Assembly: GCA_035325995.1 (NCBI GenBank)
Contig: DAOKYU010000021.1
Location: 1 to 12,709 of the forward strand
Direction: 5' to 3'
Origin: Thermodesulfobacteriota bacterium
GTDB lineage: Bacteria; Desulfobacterota_D; UBA1144; Nemesobacterales; UBA2774
Length of the DNA stretch: 12,709 nt
The notes beneath the pieces are model-generated. The model did no database searches, was not told where the DNA came from, and saw nothing but the letters and a program-made list of their open reading frames with translations. The position numbers were made by a program, and so were the translations under genes. Position 1 is the stretch's first letter; every line of letters starts with the position of its first letter. Of the stretch, positions 6,189-12,159 are shown piece by piece.

Positions 6189-7070
6189 ATGATACTCGTT
6201 ACCGGCGCTACGGGCAGGACCGGACGTAGGGTCGCGCGGCGTCTTTCGAAGTGGGGCTACACGTTCACCGCGATGGTGAGAGACCCCGAGAAGGCCGCCG
6301 GTTTGAAATCCAAGTCTATCGATCTCGTCCAGGGCGATTTCGGGAAGACCGACAGCCTGAAGAGTGCGCTCGAAGGCGTGGAGCACGCGTTTATGCTCTC
6401 GCCGGACTGCGGAAACCAGTTCGAGCTCGAAAAGAACTTCATCGACGCCGCGCGGGAAGCGGGCGTCAAATACCTCGTTAAATATTCGGTAATCGGGGCG
6501 AGCCCGGATTCACCGAGCAGGCTTTTGCGCTGGCACGGCGAGGCCGAGGAGTATTTGCGTGCGTCGGGTCTTAGGCATACGATAGTGAGGCCGAGCGTGT
6601 TCATGCAGAATTTTTCGACGCACTACGCGCAGTCGATAAGGGAGAACAGGGAGATAAGGCTGCCGTTCGGCGAGGCCGGGTGCGCGTGGGTGGACGTAAG
6701 GGATGCGGCGCGGCTGATAGCGAAGCTCCTTACGGAGAACGGGAACAGCGACGGCGTGTTGACCGTGACGGGGCCGGAGGCGTTGACGGGGAACGACGTG
6801 GCGGAGATATTTTCGGACAAGCTCGGGAAGAAGATCGAGTACGTCGACGTGAAGCCGAAGGAGTTCAGGAAGGACCTGGTTTCGTACGGGATGCCGGAGC
6901 AGGTGGCCGAAGCCGTGTCGGAATTGTATAAGCTCATCGGGGAAGGGCTTTGCGATTTCGTGACGGATACGTTTTACGAGGTGACGGAGAAGCAGTCGCG
7001 GACGTTCGAGGAGTTCGTGGACGATAACCTGTCTGTGTTCTTGAAGAAGAAAAAGAAGAAGCACGCATAA
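6189..7070 (+). CDS. NmrA-like NAD(P)-binding protein (atypical SDR)
   Basis: The product has 293 residues and an N-terminal Rossmann fold. It begins MILVTGATGRTGRRV, with the dinucleotide motif GATGRTG at 6-12. Further family landmarks are the second-strand basic residue in MVRDPEK (R31), which in relatives favours NADP, the acidic VQGD (47-50), and HGEAEEYLRASGL (116-128) with TIVRPSVFMQNF (131-142). These match the NmrA / SDR_a5 group, which contains quinone reductases of the QorB type and redox-sensing regulators; the two cannot be told apart here. The catalytic Tyr-x-x-x-Lys of classical SDRs is not obvious. The C-terminus is a run of six lysines before HA. ATG 6189 is chosen for the GATG register and the G-rich site at 6174-6183; an upstream in-frame ATG at 6084 would add 35 non-homologous residues. 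It is likely cytosolic. Confidence 0.88.
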   Translation: MILVTGATGRTGRRVARRLSKWGYTFTAMVRDPEKAAGLKSKSIDLVQGDFGKTDSLKSALEGVEHAFMLSPDCGNQFELEKNFIDAAREAGVKYLVKYSVIGASPDSPSRLLRWHGEAEEYLRASGLRHTIVRPSVFMQNFSTHYAQSIRENREIRLPFGEAGCAWVDVRDAARLIAKLLTENGNSDGVLTVTGPEALTGNDVAEIFSDKLGKKIEYVDVKPKEFRKDLVSYGMPEQVAEAVSELYKLIGEGLCDFVTDTFYEVTEKQSRTFEEFVDDNLSVFLKKKKKKHA

Positions 7071-7278
7071 AGTTGTTTTCGATCTGTTCCCTTCCGAAAT
7101 ATTATAAGCGTCTGAAGCGCGATTTGTGGTTATGGCAGTAACGCTGTTCATGAGATTGCCGCGGTCGCGGAAGGCGCTCCCTCGCAATGACTGGAAAACT
7201 CTTTGAGTATTGAGTCGGCCTCGATGTTTATACACTTCACTTTCTAAGGCCAAGTAATGCGAGCGTGGTGTGGCCTGC
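7071..7278. repeat. Convergent spacer with a decayed composite unit and a B-type repeat
   Basis: Core GAAGCGCG (7114-7121) is followed 29 nt later by GCTGTTCATGA (7143-7153), a worn form of the usual end. A B-type repeat follows directly (7154-7191, GATTGCCGCGG...CTCGCAATGAC). No intrinsic terminator is apparent for either flanking gene. Confidence 0.6.
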
Positions 7279-7986
7279 TCAGGAAGTGATGCGTGGGCCG
7301 AAGTCGCTTTGCCAGTACTGATACGTTTCCACATCCATCATCGTGAGCTTGCCCCACGAGCCGGCGCCCGTGTCGATGTTCCAGAGGTTGGCGCGGCGGA
7401 CGGGTTTTCCGTCCGGGTATTCGTTGATGGTTTTCGTGTGGCCGATGAAGACGTCCTTGTAGGGGAAGTTTGTGCAGCGGAGGGCGTGAACCACGGCGTG
7501 GACGGCATAGGTGGCGCGGTCTGTATAGTAGACCGCCGGGTCGGGCTGGCGGTTTACGGGGAAGCGCCAATCGATGCCGGCGTGAACGAAGAGGCGGTTC
7601 TCCTCGTCGACGTGGTAGAGCGTGGCGGCGCTGCCGACGAAAGCGGCGTGGATTTTCATGCGTTTCCTGTCGGACTTGGTTTTGCCGCCGTCGTAGGAGA
7701 GTTTGATGGCGGCAAGGTCTTCCTGGCGCCAGGGGCCGAGGCGTTTGCCATTGCCCCATTCGCCGCGAAGCCACGAGAGCGCGAGGGCGTCGTGGTTCCC
7801 GAGGCACCAGACGAGGTTCTTGACGCGGATGAGCTCTTCGACGCAGCCGGCGGAGTAGGGGTGGTTGTTGAAGACGTCGCCGATGGCGATGAGGCGGTCC
7901 CTGGCGGGGTCGAACTTCGCACGTGAGAAGACTTGCCGGAGGGCAGGGAGGTTGCCGTGAATGTCGCCGATGACCAGAGTCCGCAT
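7279..7986 (-). CDS. PPP-type metallophosphoesterase (Ser/Thr or nucleotide phosphatase-like)
   Basis: This 235-residue cytosolic hydrolase has the metallophosphoesterase signature in order: GDIHGN (7-12), GDV (36-38), GNHD (63-66), FVHAGID (133-139) and GHT (182-184). The predicted dimetal ligands D8, H10, D37, N64, H135 and H183 are all present, so it should be active. It resembles the small PPP group that includes bacterial PrpE/ApaH-like phosphatases. The second motif departs from GDxxDRG: the sequence after GD is VFNNHPYSAG, so the phosphate-contacting Arg is absent. This may alter substrate choice. Start: ATG at 7986, directly preceded by an in-frame GTG at 7989; neither has a Shine-Dalgarno site. 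It is the only - strand gene and converges with the NmrA-like gene. The substrate is unknown. Confidence 0.88.
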   Translation of the reverse strand: MRTLVIGDIHGNLPALRQVFSRAKFDPARDRLIAIGDVFNNHPYSAGCVEELIRVKNLVWCLGNHDALALSWLRGEWGNGKRLGPWRQEDLAAIKLSYDGGKTKSDRKRMKIHAAFVGSAATLYHVDEENRLFVHAGIDWRFPVNRQPDPAVYYTDRATYAVHAVVHALRCTNFPYKDVFIGHTKTINEYPDGKPVRRANLWNIDTGAGSWGKLTMMDVETYQYWQSDFGPRITS

Positions 7987-7996
7987 CACTGCTAGT

Positions 7997-8021
7997 ATTA
8001 TCTATACTGAATGGATTTCAA
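7997..8021 (-). promoter_or_regulatory. Candidate promoter giving a near-leaderless phosphoesterase mRNA
   Basis: On the - strand GATAAT (8002-7997) would start transcription around 7990, within a few bases of the GTG/ATG start. A TTGAAA lies at 8021-8016 but only 13 nt upstream of that -10 (15 nt from an alternative TAATAC at 8000-7995), shorter than ideal. Confidence 0.35.
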
Positions 8022-8110
8022 GACGGGGGACGGGGAATATTGCGCGGGGCGGGAAGGGGTGTCATGATAAGCGTGCGGCGCGTATGAAACCGGCGCGCGG
8101 CACGGGAGTT

Positions 8111-8116
8111 TATAAT
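8111..8116 (+). promoter_or_regulatory. -10 box for the small membrane protein gene
   Basis: An exact TATAAT (8111-8116) precedes AAGGAGG (8133-8139) and ATG 8147, giving a leader of about 24 nt. No recognisable -35 was found. Confidence 0.45.
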
Positions 8117-8146
8117 GACTGAAGACTGGAACAAGGAGGAATTGCC

Positions 8147-8380
8147 ATGAAGACCGATTTTTATACGAAGGCAGTTTTGACCGTGATCGCGGTTGCGCTG
8201 TGGGGGATTTTGCTCGCGCCGTTTTTCGAGACGAAGGAGGTGGGGGCGTCGAGCGGGGTGATGGACGTGAACATAAAGCAGATCGATGGGCGGCGCGTGA
8301 AGAGTGTGCTCGATGTGAACATTGCAGAAGTGAGCGGGAGGAAGTTTTTTGAAGGGGTGCCGGTGGATGTGAAGAAATAG
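8147..8380 (+). CDS. Small membrane-anchored protein with duplicated DVNI motif
   Basis: The product has 77 residues. MKTDFYTK is followed by one hydrophobic segment (about 9-27, AVLTVIAVALWGILLAPFF), which is either a signal anchor or an uncleaved signal. The exported part holds two similar units: MDVNIKQIDGRRVKS (39-53) and LDVNIAEVSGRKFFE (55-69), followed by a shortened VPVDVKK. The MKTDFYTK...DVNIxQIxGR layout is familiar to me from small hypothetical proteins in several environmental bacterial phyla, but none has a known role. AAGGAGG (8133-8139) sits 7 nt before the ATG, so the start is secure. The gene stands alone, bounded by a phosphoesterase on the other strand and a repeat field. 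A beta-strand rich mini-domain is likely from the alternating pattern, but this is inference. Confidence 0.78.
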   Translation: MKTDFYTKAVLTVIAVALWGILLAPFFETKEVGASSGVMDVNIKQIDGRRVKSVLDVNIAEVSGRKFFEGVPVDVKK

Positions 8381-8457
8381 GGTGAATTGCCCCCTTTTCT
8401 TAAGGGGAGTAGAAAGAAAAAGGCTAAAGATCAAGGTTCTCTACTTTTGCCTGACCA

Positions 8458-8568
8458 CACACGTGGTGTGATTTTCGACGAATCACATTCAGAGGCATAT
8501 GCATCGGAAGCGCGTTTGGAGGTTATAGCGGAAGGTGGCTACTTCGATTGCGTGCGGCTGCGAGCCGC
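8458..8568 (+). repeat. Composite structured repeat, field unit 1
   Basis: The parts in order are: hairpin CACAC/GTGTG (8458-8462 with 8466-8470); ATTTTCGACG; hairpin GAAT/ATTC (8480-8483 with 8487-8490); core GAAGCGCG (8507-8514); end GCTACTTCGATT (from 8538); and terminal hairpin GCGGC/GCCGC (8554-8558 with 8564-8568). Spacings are 49 and 31 nt. Confidence 0.82.
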
Positions 8569-8577
8569 CGGGCCGGG

Positions 8578-8690
8578 GACACGTAGTGTCATTTTCGACG
8601 TAGCAACGAAGTTGCTAAAGTCACTTGAAGCGCGTCAGGTGGTAATAGCAAGACTGCTGCTACTTCGGAATCCTGCACGCGAGGCGTGCA
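8578..8690 (+). repeat. Composite structured repeat, field unit 2 (best copy)
   Basis: The parts in order are: hairpin GACAC/GTGTC (8578-8582 with 8586-8590); left end TTCGACGTAGC (8594-8604); hairpin TAGCAAC/GTTGCTA (8601-8607 with 8611-8617); inner stem CACTTGA/TCAGGTG (8622-8628 with 8635-8641) overlapping core GAAGCGCG; right end GCTACTTCGGAA (8659-8670); and terminal hairpin TGCACGC/GCGTGCA (8674-8680 with 8684-8690). Left and right ends are near-perfect inverted repeats. Confidence 0.82.
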
Positions 8691-8740
8691 AAATCATCGT
8701 TCCTTCGCTAAATCCTCCAAATACTATACCCCCACCCTGA

Positions 8741-8763
8741 CCCTCCCCCTGGGAGGGGGAGGG
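8741..8763. repeat. D-type hairpin repeat
   Basis: CCCTCCCCC (8741-8749) pairs with GGGGGAGGG (8755-8763) around the loop TGGGA. The copy at 12423-12445 has CCTTCCCCC/GGGGGAAGG around TGGTA, so both arms changed together. Confidence 0.75.
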
Positions 8764-8808
8764 AAGAGTAAGGCAGGTCGGATTTTTAACGCTCATGCAC
8801 TCGATGTC

Positions 8809-8887
8809 TTCGACGTGGCAAGGCTGGTGATTAATTGGAACAGACGACCGGGCGTTGCTATGAATTTCCAAGTCGGCTACGTCGAAT
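8809..8887 (+). repeat. Reduced composite unit with improved inverted ends
   Basis: Left end TTCGACGTGGC (8809-8819) and right end GCTACGTCGAA (8876-8886) pair over their outer eight bases without mismatch, whereas usual copies carry one mismatch there. The GAAGCGCG core is not recognisable. End-to-end distance matches other units (67 against 65 nt at 8594-8659). Confidence 0.65.
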
Positions 8888-8900
8888 TCCGGCACGCGAG

Positions 8901-9015
8901 CACACGTATGTGTGTTTCTCGGCATAGCAACGAAGTTGCTAAAGTCACTTAAAGCGCGTCCGAAGAAAATTACAACGACCTTGCTACTTCGAATTCCTGC
9001 GCACGTGGCCCGCCG
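8901..9015 (+). repeat. Composite structured repeat, field unit 4
   Basis: The parts in order are: hairpin CACAC/GTGTG (8901-8905 with 8910-8914); TTTCTCGGCATAGC; hairpin TAGCAAC/GTTGCTA (8925-8931 with 8935-8941); core AAAGCGCG (8951-8958); and end GCTACTTCGAATT (8983-8995). The terminal hairpin (about 8999-9015) is worn and pairs poorly. Confidence 0.75.
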
Positions 9016-9081
9016 GCCCGGGAATGTATTGCTGCGTTGGGGGCAGCTCGCAATTTTATGTTTACGGAGTGAACAGGGGTT

Positions 9082-9108
9082 TTGTTGGGAGAGAGGCGGC
9101 GGTATTAT
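9082..9108 (+). promoter_or_regulatory. Weak promoter candidate for the methyltransferase
   Basis: TTGTTG (9082-9087) and TATTAT (9103-9108) are 15 nt apart, upstream of AGGAG (9127-9131). Spacing is short and the match moderate. Confidence 0.3.
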
Positions 9109-9138
9109 TAGCGGATACAGATTGACAGGAGCGACTGG

Positions 9139-9870
9139 ATGCCGGGATTTCACCGAGTGCCCGAGAACGGGCGCGGGCAGGACGAGATAACCGAGATTTT
9201 TCGGAAGCATTGGGACGTGTACAGGAAGATACTGGAGCACGACCACATGTCGCACAGGGCGGCGTACGAGAAGCTGTGCGAGATTCTGAACGAGGAGGGT
9301 AAGCCGTTTTCGTTTGCGGACCTTGCGTGCGGGGACGCGTATTCGTCGTCGCGCTGCCTGGAAAGCACGGGCGTCGCCGACTACACGGGGATAGACCTTT
9401 CGGAGTGGGCGCTCGGACTTGCGGAGAAGGAGCTCGAAAAGGTGCGTGCGAAGAAGCGGCTCGTGCTCGGGGATTTTGAGGAGTTCGGGAAGTACGTCGA
9501 TGCGCCGCCGGACGTCGTGTGGGTCGGATTGTCGGTGCATCATTTGCCGACGGAGGAGAAGGGACGGTTTATGAAGACCGTCCGGAAGGAGGTTGCGCCC
9601 GGGGGGATGTTTTTGATTTATGAGCCGACGCTGGAGAAGGGGGAGAGGGTGGAAAAATACATCGACAGGTTCAGGGATGTCGTGTCGCGGACGTGGACGG
9701 AGCTTACGCCGGAGGAGCTCGAAATCGTATACGAACATGTGGCGAAGTCGGACCTGCCGGAATTGCCGGAGGACTGGATCGGGCTCGCGCGGGGGGCAGG
9801 GTTCGAGTCGGGGGAGGTAGTATATACGGACCCGTTGGGGCTTTATAGTGTGTTCAGGTTCGGGATGTGA
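9139..9870 (+). CDS. Class I SAM-dependent methyltransferase
   Basis: The 243-residue cytosolic protein has the core of a Rossmann-type methyltransferase. An N-terminal helical part (1-56) precedes motif I FADLACGDAYSSSR (about 59-72), in which the usual DxGCGxG is replaced by DLACGDA. Motif II is TGIDLSEWAL, whose acidic residue should bind the SAM ribose. The motif III region is LVLGDFEEF, the motif IV-like strand is VVWVGLSVHHL, and the post-motif strand is GGMFLIYEP. It most resembles small-molecule methyltransferases (Methyltransf_12/25 type); the substrate is not evident. ATG 9139 has AGGAG (9127-9131) 7 nt upstream. It stands alone between two repeat-containing spacers. Several rare-looking G-runs match the base bias of the other native genes, so nothing suggests recent transfer. 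Confidence 0.88.
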   Translation: MPGFHRVPENGRGQDEITEIFRKHWDVYRKILEHDHMSHRAAYEKLCEILNEEGKPFSFADLACGDAYSSSRCLESTGVADYTGIDLSEWALGLAEKELEKVRAKKRLVLGDFEEFGKYVDAPPDVVWVGLSVHHLPTEEKGRFMKTVRKEVAPGGMFLIYEPTLEKGERVEKYIDRFRDVVSRTWTELTPEELEIVYEHVAKSDLPELPEDWIGLARGAGFESGEVVYTDPLGLYSVFRFGM

Positions 9871-9997
9871 AAAGTGGGAGAGGAGAAAAGTCTAAATCCC
9901 CGTAATGGATGAAAGACAAAAGATTAAATCCCCCTTGTTCCCCCTTTTTCTAAGGGGGATAAAAAACTAAAGGCAAAACTATTTCTACTTCTGCTTG

Positions 9998-10114
9998 ACC
10001 ACACACATACGTGTGGTTTTCGACGTAGCACGTTCTGAGACTTAAGCATTGGGAGTGCGGCAGATGATAGCAATAATGGCGATTCTGCTTCGATTTCCAG
10101 CGGGCGTGGCCCGC
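9998..10114 (+). repeat. Composite structured repeat upstream of the membrane protein gene
   Basis: The parts in order are: hairpin ACCACAC/GTGTGGT (9998-10004 with 10011-10017); TTTCGACGTAGC; a diverged middle; core GGAGTGCG (10052-10059) with CATT/GATG flanks; end TCTGCTTCGATTT (from 10084); and terminal hairpin GCGGGC/GCCCGC (10100-10105 with 10109-10114). It is the longest copy, with an enlarged first hairpin. Confidence 0.75.
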
Positions 10115-10116
10115 CT

Positions 10117-10145
10117 TTGACAAGGGCGGGTAATAGCGGAATATT
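10117..10145 (+). promoter_or_regulatory. Candidate promoter giving a leaderless membrane-protein transcript
   Basis: An exact -35 TTGACA (10117-10122) lies immediately after the repeat's terminal hairpin. Seventeen nt on is AATATT (10140-10145), a 4/6 -10; TATTAA at 10142 is an alternative. Transcription would begin at about 10151-10154, on the ATG at 10152, which has no Shine-Dalgarno site. Confidence 0.45.
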
Positions 10146-10151
10146 AATCGC

Positions 10152-11015
10152 ATGGGATTTCGCCCCGAGGAGGTGCTGGCGATTGGTTTTCCGCTTCTGA
10201 CGGGGGCGGTTTTGGCCGCATTTTTCCCTATAAAGCTGAGGAACTATTTCGCCGAGGGAGAGGTCAAGACGCTGGGGCATGGGCTCACTCCCTATACGTT
10301 CAAGCCGATCCATTACCTTTATATATTCGCTCTGTACATGGCGTGCGCGCTGTTTCTGACTGCTGTTCAGGCGTATTTGCTATGGGTCCTGACGGACAAC
10401 CCTGCCGATTATTTTTCACTCAGGTTTACCGATTACGTTATCTATCCCCTGTTGCCGTCGGCCATAATGGCGGTGCTGCTCATGCTGTTCGTGTTCTCGC
10501 TGATTTTCGTGCGGAGGGGGGAGGACGACGTCCGTAAATTCCTGCTGAGGAATTACGAGGGATGGCGTCTCTACAAGGATATCCCGAGGTACAGGGCCGT
10601 TGCCCTTGCGGCTGGTATCCTCTGCGCGGGGGTGAACTTCTGGGTATATAATATATATACCAGTGTGACGACGGAGGGAATAGTGTACAGCCAGCCGTTC
10701 GGCCTGAAAGCGGAGACGGTGCCGTTCGGAGATATATGGTACATAGAGCTGATGGAGGATACGCGGACGGACGAGTCGGGGAAGGAAGAGGATTTTATTA
10801 CGTGGCGGGTGAGGATGAAGAGCTGGAGGTATATACGGACGGAGAAGTTTTTCCTTTACGGAGCCGATTCGATTATGCAGATCGACGAGATGCTCCGGGC
10901 GGTGGACAGGGCGAGCGGCGGGAAGGTGCCGGTTATCGTGACGTACAACAATAGGGCGGGGGCGATCGTGGATATATCGCTCGAAGATATGATGAAGGGG
11001 GTGAACGGGAAATGA
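10152..11015 (+). CDS. Four-helix membrane protein with C-terminal cytosolic or PH-like domain, function unknown
   Basis: The 287-residue product has four hydrophobic segments: about 8-27, 54-80, 95-120 and 149-171. The loop between helices 1 and 2 and the loop 121-148 (RRGEDDVRKFLLRNYEGWRLYKDI) are charged. From about 172 a soluble domain begins: SVTTEGIVYSQPFGLKAETVPFGDIWYIEL continues with alternating strands and ends in a helix (IMQIDEMLRAVDR). That layout, membrane helices followed by a strand-rich region starting with a GI(V)-type turn and a PFGDI strand, resembles bacterial PH-like (bPH2/YdbS-type) domains, but I cannot confirm it. No Shine-Dalgarno site precedes ATG 10152; a TTGACA box suggests a leaderless mRNA. 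Its stop overlaps the next start in ATGA, so the two are probably translationally coupled and work together at the membrane. Confidence 0.75.
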   Translation: MGFRPEEVLAIGFPLLTGAVLAAFFPIKLRNYFAEGEVKTLGHGLTPYTFKPIHYLYIFALYMACALFLTAVQAYLLWVLTDNPADYFSLRFTDYVIYPLLPSAIMAVLLMLFVFSLIFVRRGEDDVRKFLLRNYEGWRLYKDIPRYRAVALAAGILCAGVNFWVYNIYTSVTTEGIVYSQPFGLKAETVPFGDIWYIELMEDTRTDESGKEEDFITWRVRMKSWRYIRTEKFFLYGADSIMQIDEMLRAVDRASGGKVPVIVTYNNRAGAIVDISLEDMMKGVNGK

Positions 11016-11488
11016 AAAAGTTTGTCGGTGCGCTTGTGATGATGCTGGCCGTGGGCGTGGGGGCGTATGCGGCGGACATGGAGTATATAAAGTATGTGAA
11101 TATGGGGTATGGGTATTCGTTCCGGTATCCGAAGGCGGGGTTCGTTTCGCAGGGGGAGCTTGCGGACGCGAGCGGGATGACGCTTTTGTCGGAGGCGAAG
11201 GACGCGACGGTGAGCGTCAGGGCGGAGAAGAATGTGGACGGGACGACGCTCGAATACGAGTATAAGGATTTGCAGAGCCCGGACGACAAGCTGCAGCTGA
11301 TTTATCCGGGGAGCCAGTATTTCGAGATCAAGGGTGTGCGCAACGGGGAGGTTTATTTCATCAAGAAGATTCTGAAGGGCGGCGTGTTTTACACGCTGGA
11401 GATGGAGTATCCCGAGGCGAAGAAGGGGGAGTATGGGGAAGTGATGAACGGGATTGCGGAGTCGTTCGAGGTAGGGCCGGGGAGGTGA
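11012..11488 (+). CDS. Secreted protein coupled to the membrane protein, PsbP-like in pattern
   Basis: The 158-residue product starts with a textbook signal peptide, MKKFVGALVMMLAVGVGAYA, cleaved after residue 20 (AYA|AD). The mature domain opens with GYGYSFRYPKAGFV (32-45), then alternating strands with charged turns, and ends in YGEVMNGIAESFEV. The short Y/FSFxYP opening and the closing helix with ESFE recall PsbP-like/DUF1795 exported domains, in which this segment forms the first strand and last helix. I hold this at low certainty. No cysteines remain in the mature chain. The start codon overlaps the upstream stop by four bases (ATGA), so expression depends on the membrane protein gene. 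The base composition is GC-rich like the neighbour. Confidence 0.75.
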   Translation: MKKFVGALVMMLAVGVGAYAADMEYIKYVNMGYGYSFRYPKAGFVSQGELADASGMTLLSEAKDATVSVRAEKNVDGTTLEYEYKDLQSPDDKLQLIYPGSQYFEIKGVRNGEVYFIKKILKGGVFYTLEMEYPEAKKGEYGEVMNGIAESFEVGPGR

Positions 11489-11499
11489 GGGGGAGGACT

Positions 11500-12159
11500 A
11501 TGAATATCGATAAAAATCTCTCTGCAGTGTTTATAAAGCAACTTGAAGAGATACTACACGATTACCAGCAGATAGTAGATTCAGATTACCCTGTAGAAGG
11601 AGTTCTAGAACTCACAACAAGATCAAGAGCAGCTATTGAACGTATTGTGCCTCAAAGCTCTCCGTATTTTAAACAGTCTGAAGATATGCTAAAGACTCAA
11701 CATCATGTTCTTGCACTTCAGGCTATTATTGGTGTTGTAAGATCATTACGCCATGATATATCAAAAGGTTATTTGCAAAACTTTACCGAGCTAATTCATG
11801 GCGTATTGTTTGTGGATTTCCTTGAGATGTCTCATCATTTGCTGAAAGAAGGATACAAAGACGCAGCTGCAGTGATAGCAGGAAGTTCATTAGAAGCTCA
11901 CTTGCGGCAATTATGTGTAAGAAACGGTATTGATACAGAATATGAAAGAGAGGGTGACGTACGCCCCAAAAAAGCTGATGCCCTGAATGCTGAGTTAGGA
12001 AAAGCAAAAATATATTCTATATTGGATCAAAAAAGTGTTACTGCATGGTTAGACTTAAGAAATGATGCGGCTCACGGACACTATGATAAATATGTAATAG
12101 AACAAGTATCATTAATGATATCAGGAATCAGAGATTTTATATTAAGAAATCCGGCTTGA
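11500..12159 (+). CDS. HEPN-motif protein of foreign composition (putative RNase or defence-related)
   Basis: This 219-residue, largely helical, soluble protein ends in a domain with AAAVIAGSSLEAHLRQLCVR (122-141), a basic linker, and TAWLDLRNDAAHGHY (181-195). RNDAAH (187-192) is the Rx4H motif of HEPN domains, where Arg and His form the RNase site; AGSSLEAHLRQL is the preceding helix typical of HEPN/DUF4145-like proteins. No signal peptide or membrane segment is seen. Relatives include toxins and defence effectors, but non-catalytic HEPN proteins also exist, and no MNT antitoxin partner lies in the window. Base composition is sharply different: 22 G+C in the 60 bases 11701-11760 against 40 in 11161-11220 of the upstream gene, with many AGA, TTA and ATA codons. 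ATG 11500 follows GAGGGGGAGG, 11 nt after the preceding stop, so the gene could ride on the upstream transcript. Confidence 0.82.
   Translation: MNIDKNLSAVFIKQLEEILHDYQQIVDSDYPVEGVLELTTRSRAAIERIVPQSSPYFKQSEDMLKTQHHVLALQAIIGVVRSLRHDISKGYLQNFTELIHGVLFVDFLEMSHHLLKEGYKDAAAVIAGSSLEAHLRQLCVRNGIDTEYEREGDVRPKKADALNAELGKAKIYSILDQKSVTAWLDLRNDAAHGHYDKYVIEQVSLMISGIRDFILRNPA

Larger units (their letters stand above)
8381..9138. repeat. Large repeat field
   Basis: This is the longest gene-free stretch (758 nt). It holds CCCCTT/AAGGGG (8391-8396 with 8402-8407), tandem composite units (8458-8568 and 8578-8690), a D-type hairpin (8741-8763), a reduced unit (8809-8887), and a further unit (8901 to about 9015). 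About 120 nt of non-repeat DNA with a possible promoter precedes the methyltransferase. An open frame on the - strand (8635-9738) runs through both the repeats and the methyltransferase and is judged spurious. Confidence 0.75.
9871..10151. repeat. Spacer with D-like repeat and a composite unit
   Basis: Two CCCCCTT copies (9930-9936 and 9940-9946) can each pair with AAGGGGG (9952-9958). A stretch AAAAAACTAAAGGCAAAAC and CTACTTCTGCTTGACCA leads into the composite unit at 9998-10114. After it, CCCGCC (10110-10115) can also pair with GGCGGG (10125-10130), competing with the unit's own terminal hairpin. Confidence 0.7.

Noticed and set aside
8601..8660. tRNA or tRNA-like gene from the multi-stem layout
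   Set aside because: There is no T-loop TTC consensus in the right place, no 7-bp acceptor stem followed by a discriminator and CCA, and no plausible anticodon arm.
8594..8670. MITE-type transposon with terminal inverted repeats
   Set aside because: Ends TTCGACGTAGC and GCTACTTCGGAA are inverted, but I see no target-site duplication. The hairpins outside the ends are conserved too, so the unit is larger than a simple MITE. I kept it as a structured repeat.
8387..8740. Open frame of 117 codons over the composite repeats
   Set aside because: It is entirely repeat sequence, and the frame breaks in other copies.
8458..9015. CRISPR array
   Set aside because: Units are about 111-117 nt, have internal hairpins of variable sequence and no uniform short direct repeats with unique spacers. 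No cas gene is nearby.
8635..9738. Long open frame (367 codons) on the - strand over repeats and the methyltransferase
   Set aside because: It crosses repeat boundaries and is antisense to a gene with clear SAM-binding motifs.
10152..12159. Toxin-antitoxin operon including the HEPN gene
   Set aside because: Neither upstream gene resembles an MNT or other antitoxin. They encode membrane and secreted proteins of different base composition.
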